Below, one piece after another: positions 61,105-64,000 of a DNA stretch of 64,000 nt (its first letter is position 1; the number at the start of each line of letters is the position of its first letter). The stretch is from Flavobacterium hibisci (lineage in GTDB: Bacteria > Bacteroidota > Bacteroidia > Flavobacteriales > Flavobacteriaceae), in assembly GCF_020026925.1 (NCBI RefSeq), contig NZ_JAIQDW010000002.1, positions 248,001-312,000 of the forward strand, in the 5' to 3' direction. The translations under genes were made by a program, and so were the position numbers. The notes beneath the pieces were generated by a model, which worked only from the letters and a program-made list of their open reading frames with translations, searched no databases and was not told the DNA's origin.

Positions 61105-62148
61105 CTATGCTTCTTTATTGGCCAATTGTCCACAAGCAGCATCAATATCTTTTCCGCGGCTTCGACGTACTTTTACTACTACTCCAATATTTTCCAACGC
61201 TTTTATATACGCCATAATAGATTCTTCTGAAGCCTGCTGGAACTCGCCATCATCAATTGGATTGTATTCTATCAAATTTACTTTGCAGGGAACATATTTG
61301 CAAAACTTAACCAAAGCATCGACTGAGGCTTTGTCGTCATTGATTCCTTTCCAGACTACATATTCGTATGAGATTTTGCTTTTGGTTTTCCTGTACCAGT
61401 ATTCTAAAGCTTCGCGCAAATCTTTTAATGGAAAATTTTGACTGAAAGGCATAATTCGTGCACGAACTTCATCAATTGCAGAGTGAAGGGAAACTGCTAA
61501 TTTGAATTTAACATCATCGTCGGCCATTTTTTTGATCATTTTAGGGATTCCGGAAGTGGAAACCATGATCCTTTTTGGCGACATTCCTAAACCTTCCGGA
61601 GAAGTAATCATGTCGATTGCTTTGATGACATTGTTATAATTCATCAAAGGCTCTCCCATACCCATGAAAACGATATTCGAAAGTGGATGATTATGATACA
61701 AACGGCTTTCTTTATCAATTGCCAGTACCTGATCGTAAATTTCACCCGGTTCCAGATTTCGCATACGCTTTAATCGGGCAGTGGCACAAAAATTACAATC
61801 CAGGCTACAACCGACCTGGCTGGAAACACAAGCTGTTGTTCTGGTTTCGGTAGGAATTAAAACAGACTCCACCACCAGACCATCGTGCAGACGAACAGCA
61901 TTTTTTACAGTTCCGTCACTGCTACGCTGCATGGTATCAACCTTAATGTGATTGATTACAAAGTTATTTTCAAGCATCGCCCTGGTAGGTTTTGCCAGAT
62001 TTGTCATGTCATCAAAGCTATGTGCTCCTTTACTCCACAACCATTCGTAAACCTGATTTCCACGAAACGCCTTGTCATTATTTGCTACAAAAAACTCCCG
62101 TAACTGATCTTTTGATAAGGCTCTTATGTCTTTTTTATCGATTTGCAT
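61105..62148 (-). CDS. rlmN: Dual-specificity RNA methyltransferase RlmN
   Basis: RlmN is a radical-SAM enzyme that makes 2-methyladenosine at A2503 of 23S rRNA and A37 in some tRNAs. The 347-residue protein has the cluster motif CxxxCxxC (Cys114, Cys118, Cys121 in VGCSLDCNFCATA), GMGEPLMNYNNV and the catalytic Cys339 in IDAACGQLA. The N-terminal domain is typical. It stands alone on the minus strand with a -7 element 4 nt before the ATG. Confidence 0.97.
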   Translation of the reverse strand: MQIDKKDIRALSKDQLREFFVANNDKAFRGNQVYEWLWSKGAHSFDDMTNLAKPTRAMLENNFVINHIKVDTMQRSSDGTVKNAVRLHDGLVVESVLIPTETRTTACVSSQVGCSLDCNFCATARLKRMRNLEPGEIYDQVLAIDKESRLYHNHPLSNIVFMGMGEPLMNYNNVIKAIDMITSPEGLGMSPKRIMVSTSGIPKMIKKMADDDVKFKLAVSLHSAIDEVRARIMPFSQNFPLKDLREALEYWYRKTKSKISYEYVVWKGINDDKASVDALVKFCKYVPCKVNLIEYNPIDDGEFQQASEESIMAYIKALENIGVVVKVRRSRGKDIDAACGQLANKEA

Positions 62149-62553
62149 GGTGCAAATTTAATCACTTTTGTTGTTTTTTGATGTTTTTTAGAGCCATACT
62201 TCCTTAAAAGCTCCATTTTTTAAGGTTATTTTAGGACAATCTCACTTTTTTAACCAAATAAAGGTCCTAAAAAACGCAAGAGAAATTCTAATACCATAAT
62301 CACAATACGCACAAGCATTTAAATGCAAAACACAAATAGTTTCGTCATTCTGATTTGATTTATAAACATTCCGGCGTCATATTATATCGTTCTTTAAAAC
62401 AATTCTGACTATGATTTTTATCATTTAATCTGCTGTGTATTCACAATACATTTGAATAAGAATTAAGGGGGATTATTTTTGATACAGGATTTCATCAAAG
62501 TATCAGAAAAAATCAATTCTTAATTAAATGATTAACGAATAAATCGATAAAAA
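62149..62553. other. 405-nt gap between rlmN and the YceI gene
   Basis: Holds the rlmN promoter element. On the plus strand it contains a G-rich island (TTAAGGGGGATTATTTTTG, about 62464-62482) in otherwise AT-rich sequence, 71 nt before the YceI ATG. No ORF or hairpin of note. Confidence 0.45.
62153..62160 (-). promoter_or_regulatory. -7 element of rlmN
   Basis: TAAATTTG on the minus strand, 4 nt before the ATG at 62148, so the mRNA may be leaderless. No TTG at standard spacing. Confidence 0.4.
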
Positions 62554-63150
62554 ATGAAAACTCTCAAATCTATTTTTTTAACAGTTCTCTGTTTAGGAAT
62601 TACTTTTTACACCAATGCTCAAAAAAATTATACAGTTAATACAAAATCTAAATTTGAAGTTGCCGGAACTTCTACTATTCACGATTGGGTAATGAAATCA
62701 ACAGACGGAACTGGCACAGCTAATTTAACAGTTAAAGATTCTAAACTGACTGACATAAACAGCCTGACAGTTATCTTACCTGCAGAGAGCCTTAAAAGCG
62801 GCAAATCAAGTATGGACGATGTGGCTTACGAAGCTTTAGATACAAAAACATACAAAAACATTAAATATGTTTTAAAATCTGCCGATAAAATAAATGAAAC
62901 CGTATGGAACCTAAGCGGCGTATATACGATTTCTGGTGTCAGCAAAGAGTTCAAAACGCAGGTTAGCGTAACAGGCGTTAATGGAAACTTTGTTTTGAGA
63001 GGCTCTAACCAAATCACTTTTGCTGATTTTGGAATATCTCCTCCAACAGCAGCACTTGGAGTGGTAAGAACCGGAAAAGACCTGACTATTCTTTTCAACA
63101 TTACTTTAAATGACTACACCCAAAGCGAAAATATTTTAGTAATTAAATAA
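62554..63150 (+). CDS. YceI-family periplasmic lipid-binding-like protein
   Basis: A 198-residue exported protein with a signal peptide (about 1-22, ending TNAQ). The mature part is a YceI/lipocalin-like barrel, recognisable from YTVNTKSKFEVAGTSTIHDW, SLTVILPAESLKSGKSSMDD and KNIKYVLKSADKI. Family members bind isoprenoid or lipid ligands; the ligand here is unknown. It is monocistronic with a stem-loop downstream. Confidence 0.9.
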   Translation: MKTLKSIFLTVLCLGITFYTNAQKNYTVNTKSKFEVAGTSTIHDWVMKSTDGTGTANLTVKDSKLTDINSLTVILPAESLKSGKSSMDDVAYEALDTKTYKNIKYVLKSADKINETVWNLSGVYTISGVSKEFKTQVSVTGVNGNFVLRGSNQITFADFGISPPTAALGVVRTGKDLTILFNITLNDYTQSENILVIK

Positions 63151-63452
63151 CCTTTAATCTTAAGTAAACTTAATCTACTACTTTCAAATGAACGGAGTCG
63201 AAAGCTTTTTATTCAAAAGAGCTTCGGCTCCGTTCTGATTTTCTGCACTTTAAAAACTGAATCTAATTCATCCCTTTTTTTTCTGAAAAAAAATTCAGCA
63301 TCATTCCAAAAAAAATAAATTTTGGCACAAGAATTGTCTTGCACTCAAACGGAAAATAATCTTACAAAGAGCGCTTAATTTAAAAATTTGTACTTTTATT
63401 TTTTCAGCTTTATAACCTTTATATTTTATCAATTTTAAAAAATTAATTAATC
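63151..63452. other. 302-nt gap after the YceI gene
   Basis: Holds a stem-loop (63190-63235). The rest is AT-rich, with no clear promoter for the next gene and no ORF. Confidence 0.45.
63190..63235 (+). terminator. Terminator-like stem-loop after the YceI gene
   Basis: GAACGGAG pairs with CTCCGTTC and the stem continues (CGAAAGCT with AGCTTCG) with one bulge. There is no T run after it, so it may be an attenuator or mRNA stabiliser. Confidence 0.5.
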
Positions 63453-63806
63453 ATGAAAAAACAAATTTTAAGTTTAGCAGTTATCGCTTTATTGTCATTC
63501 GGTGTTCAGTCTTGTGAAGACAAAAAAGCAGATAAACCTGAAGATGAATTAACACTTGGAAACAAAGTAGATTCATTGACAACAGATATTGAAGAAGTAA
63601 AAGACAGTGCTGTTGTGAAAGCAGAAAACGCTGCAGAAAAAGCAAAAGCGGCTACCGAAGAGGCAAAAGAAAAAACTAAAGAGACGATGGAAGATGTAAA
63701 AGATGCTACTAAAAAAGGGGCTGAAAAGGTAGAGGCTGCGGCAAAAGCTGCAAAAGACGGAACAGTGAAAACTGCAAAAGATGTAAATGAAGCCCTGAAA
63801 AAATAA
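63453..63806 (+). CDS. Helical Lys/Glu/Ala-rich lipoprotein
   Basis: A 117-residue lipoprotein: signal peptide with a lipidated Cys21 (FGVQSCEDK). The mature protein is one long predicted helix of Ala/Lys/Glu 11-residue-like repeats (AEKAKAATEEAKEKTKETM, KKGAEKVEAAAKAAKD), similar in style to LEA or apolipoprotein-like helices. Function unknown. The composition fits an amphipathic or coiled-coil envelope protein. It is followed by a hairpin terminator. Confidence 0.8.
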   Translation: MKKQILSLAVIALLSFGVQSCEDKKADKPEDELTLGNKVDSLTTDIEEVKDSAVVKAENAAEKAKAATEEAKEKTKETMEDVKDATKKGAEKVEAAAKAAKDGTVKTAKDVNEALKK

Positions 63807-63830
63807 TTTTATCAAAATTTCAAATAGAAG

Positions 63831-63855
63831 CCATCCATTTTCGGATGGTTTTTTT
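63831..63855 (+). terminator. Terminator after the helical lipoprotein gene
   Basis: 6-bp stem (CCATCC at 63831-63836, GGATGG at 63843-63848), 6-nt loop, seven T. 25 nt past the stop. Confidence 0.75.
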
Positions 63856-63914
63856 ATGCCCGATAGTGAGCCTATATTTTGTATTTTTACAGCCAAATCT
63901 GAATATACTACAAG

Positions 63915-64000
63915 ATGCATTTTATTTCACAAGACTTAGAAGATTATATTGAACAGCATTCTGAAAACGAACCGGAATTATTAGCAAAACTTAATAAAGA
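63915..64000 (+). CDS. Probable O-methyltransferase, N-terminus only (runs off the window)
   Basis: Open reading frame beginning MHFISQDLEDYIEQHSENEP and still open at the window end (28 complete codons). The start resembles that of flavobacterial SAM-dependent O-methyltransferases (caffeoyl-CoA type). Too little is present to be sure. A TATTTTTAC -7-like motif lies 24 nt upstream (63882-63890). Confidence 0.6.
   Translation, partial: MHFISQDLEDYIEQHSENEPELLAKLNK

Overview
The window is chromosomal DNA from a gliding flavobacterium, most likely a Flavobacterium close to F. johnsoniae. The evidence is strong AT richness, complete gldKLMN and gldBC loci (type IX secretion and gliding), an MraZ-headed division/cell-wall cluster, Bacteroidota-type promoters (TTG/TTTG, about 16-22 nt, TAnnTTTG) and Bacteroidota families such as DUF4494. 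No rRNA, CRISPR array, insertion sequence or prophage is visible. One tRNA gene (Arg, anticodon TCG) is present.

Layout. 1-2666: a compact stress operon on the minus strand (TerD, phosphoribosyltransferase-like, HAD phosphatase-like, TerD) that reaches the left edge. 2988-4425: a DUF983 membrane protein and a convergent FAD oxidoreductase. 4497-9224: gldK-gldL-gldM-gldN, with no gldO copy next to gldN. 9486-13157: an arginase-fold protein that has lost metal ligands, and topA. 13645-21422 (plus strand): miaB, a frameshifted GxxExxY gene, a sigma-54 activator without a receiver domain, lptE, a repeat-bearing TPR-like protein, secG, groES and groEL. 21525-25554 (minus): SDR oxidoreductase, AraC-type regulator, SulP transporter and DoxX protein. 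25829-32344: mostly lineage-specific proteins, namely an orphan overlapping pair, a possible papain-like secreted protein, a TMEM143/DUF3754 protein, a 31-residue membrane peptide, DUF4494, DUF962/Mpo1-like and a polytopic membrane protein.

32495-49332 (minus) is the dcw cluster in transcription order mraZ, rsmH, ftsL-like, ftsI, murE, mraY, murD, ftsW, murG, murC, ftsQ, ftsA, ftsZ, followed by a YqeY-family gene and tRNA-Arg. It makes lipid II from UDP-MurNAc precursors and assembles the Z-ring and septal synthase. Three 10-bp MraZ-type repeats lie upstream of mraZ. 49711-51936 (plus) holds an alpha/beta hydrolase, engB and a lipoprotein. 51984-53275 (minus) is gldB-gldC. 53374-54901 (plus) is nadE and an orphan response regulator. 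54898-62148 (minus) holds dnaG, an outer-membrane protein with its sigma/anti-sigma-like pair, a polyprenyl synthetase and rlmN. 62554-64000 (plus) holds a YceI protein, a helical lipoprotein and the start of a probable O-methyltransferase.

The most notable observations are: a DnaG whose four zinc-ligand positions are all substituted; an arginase-fold pseudoenzyme between topA and gldK; an MraZ operator plus a Shine-Dalgarno site that fixes a TTG start for mraZ; the reduced Ter-type operon; a possible sigma-54 site before groES downstream of the sigma-54 activator gene; and matching promoters in front of both gld operons. I do not see a large, clearly new multi-gene system. The Ter-type operon at the left edge and the 25.8-30.3 kb orphan genes are the best places to look.
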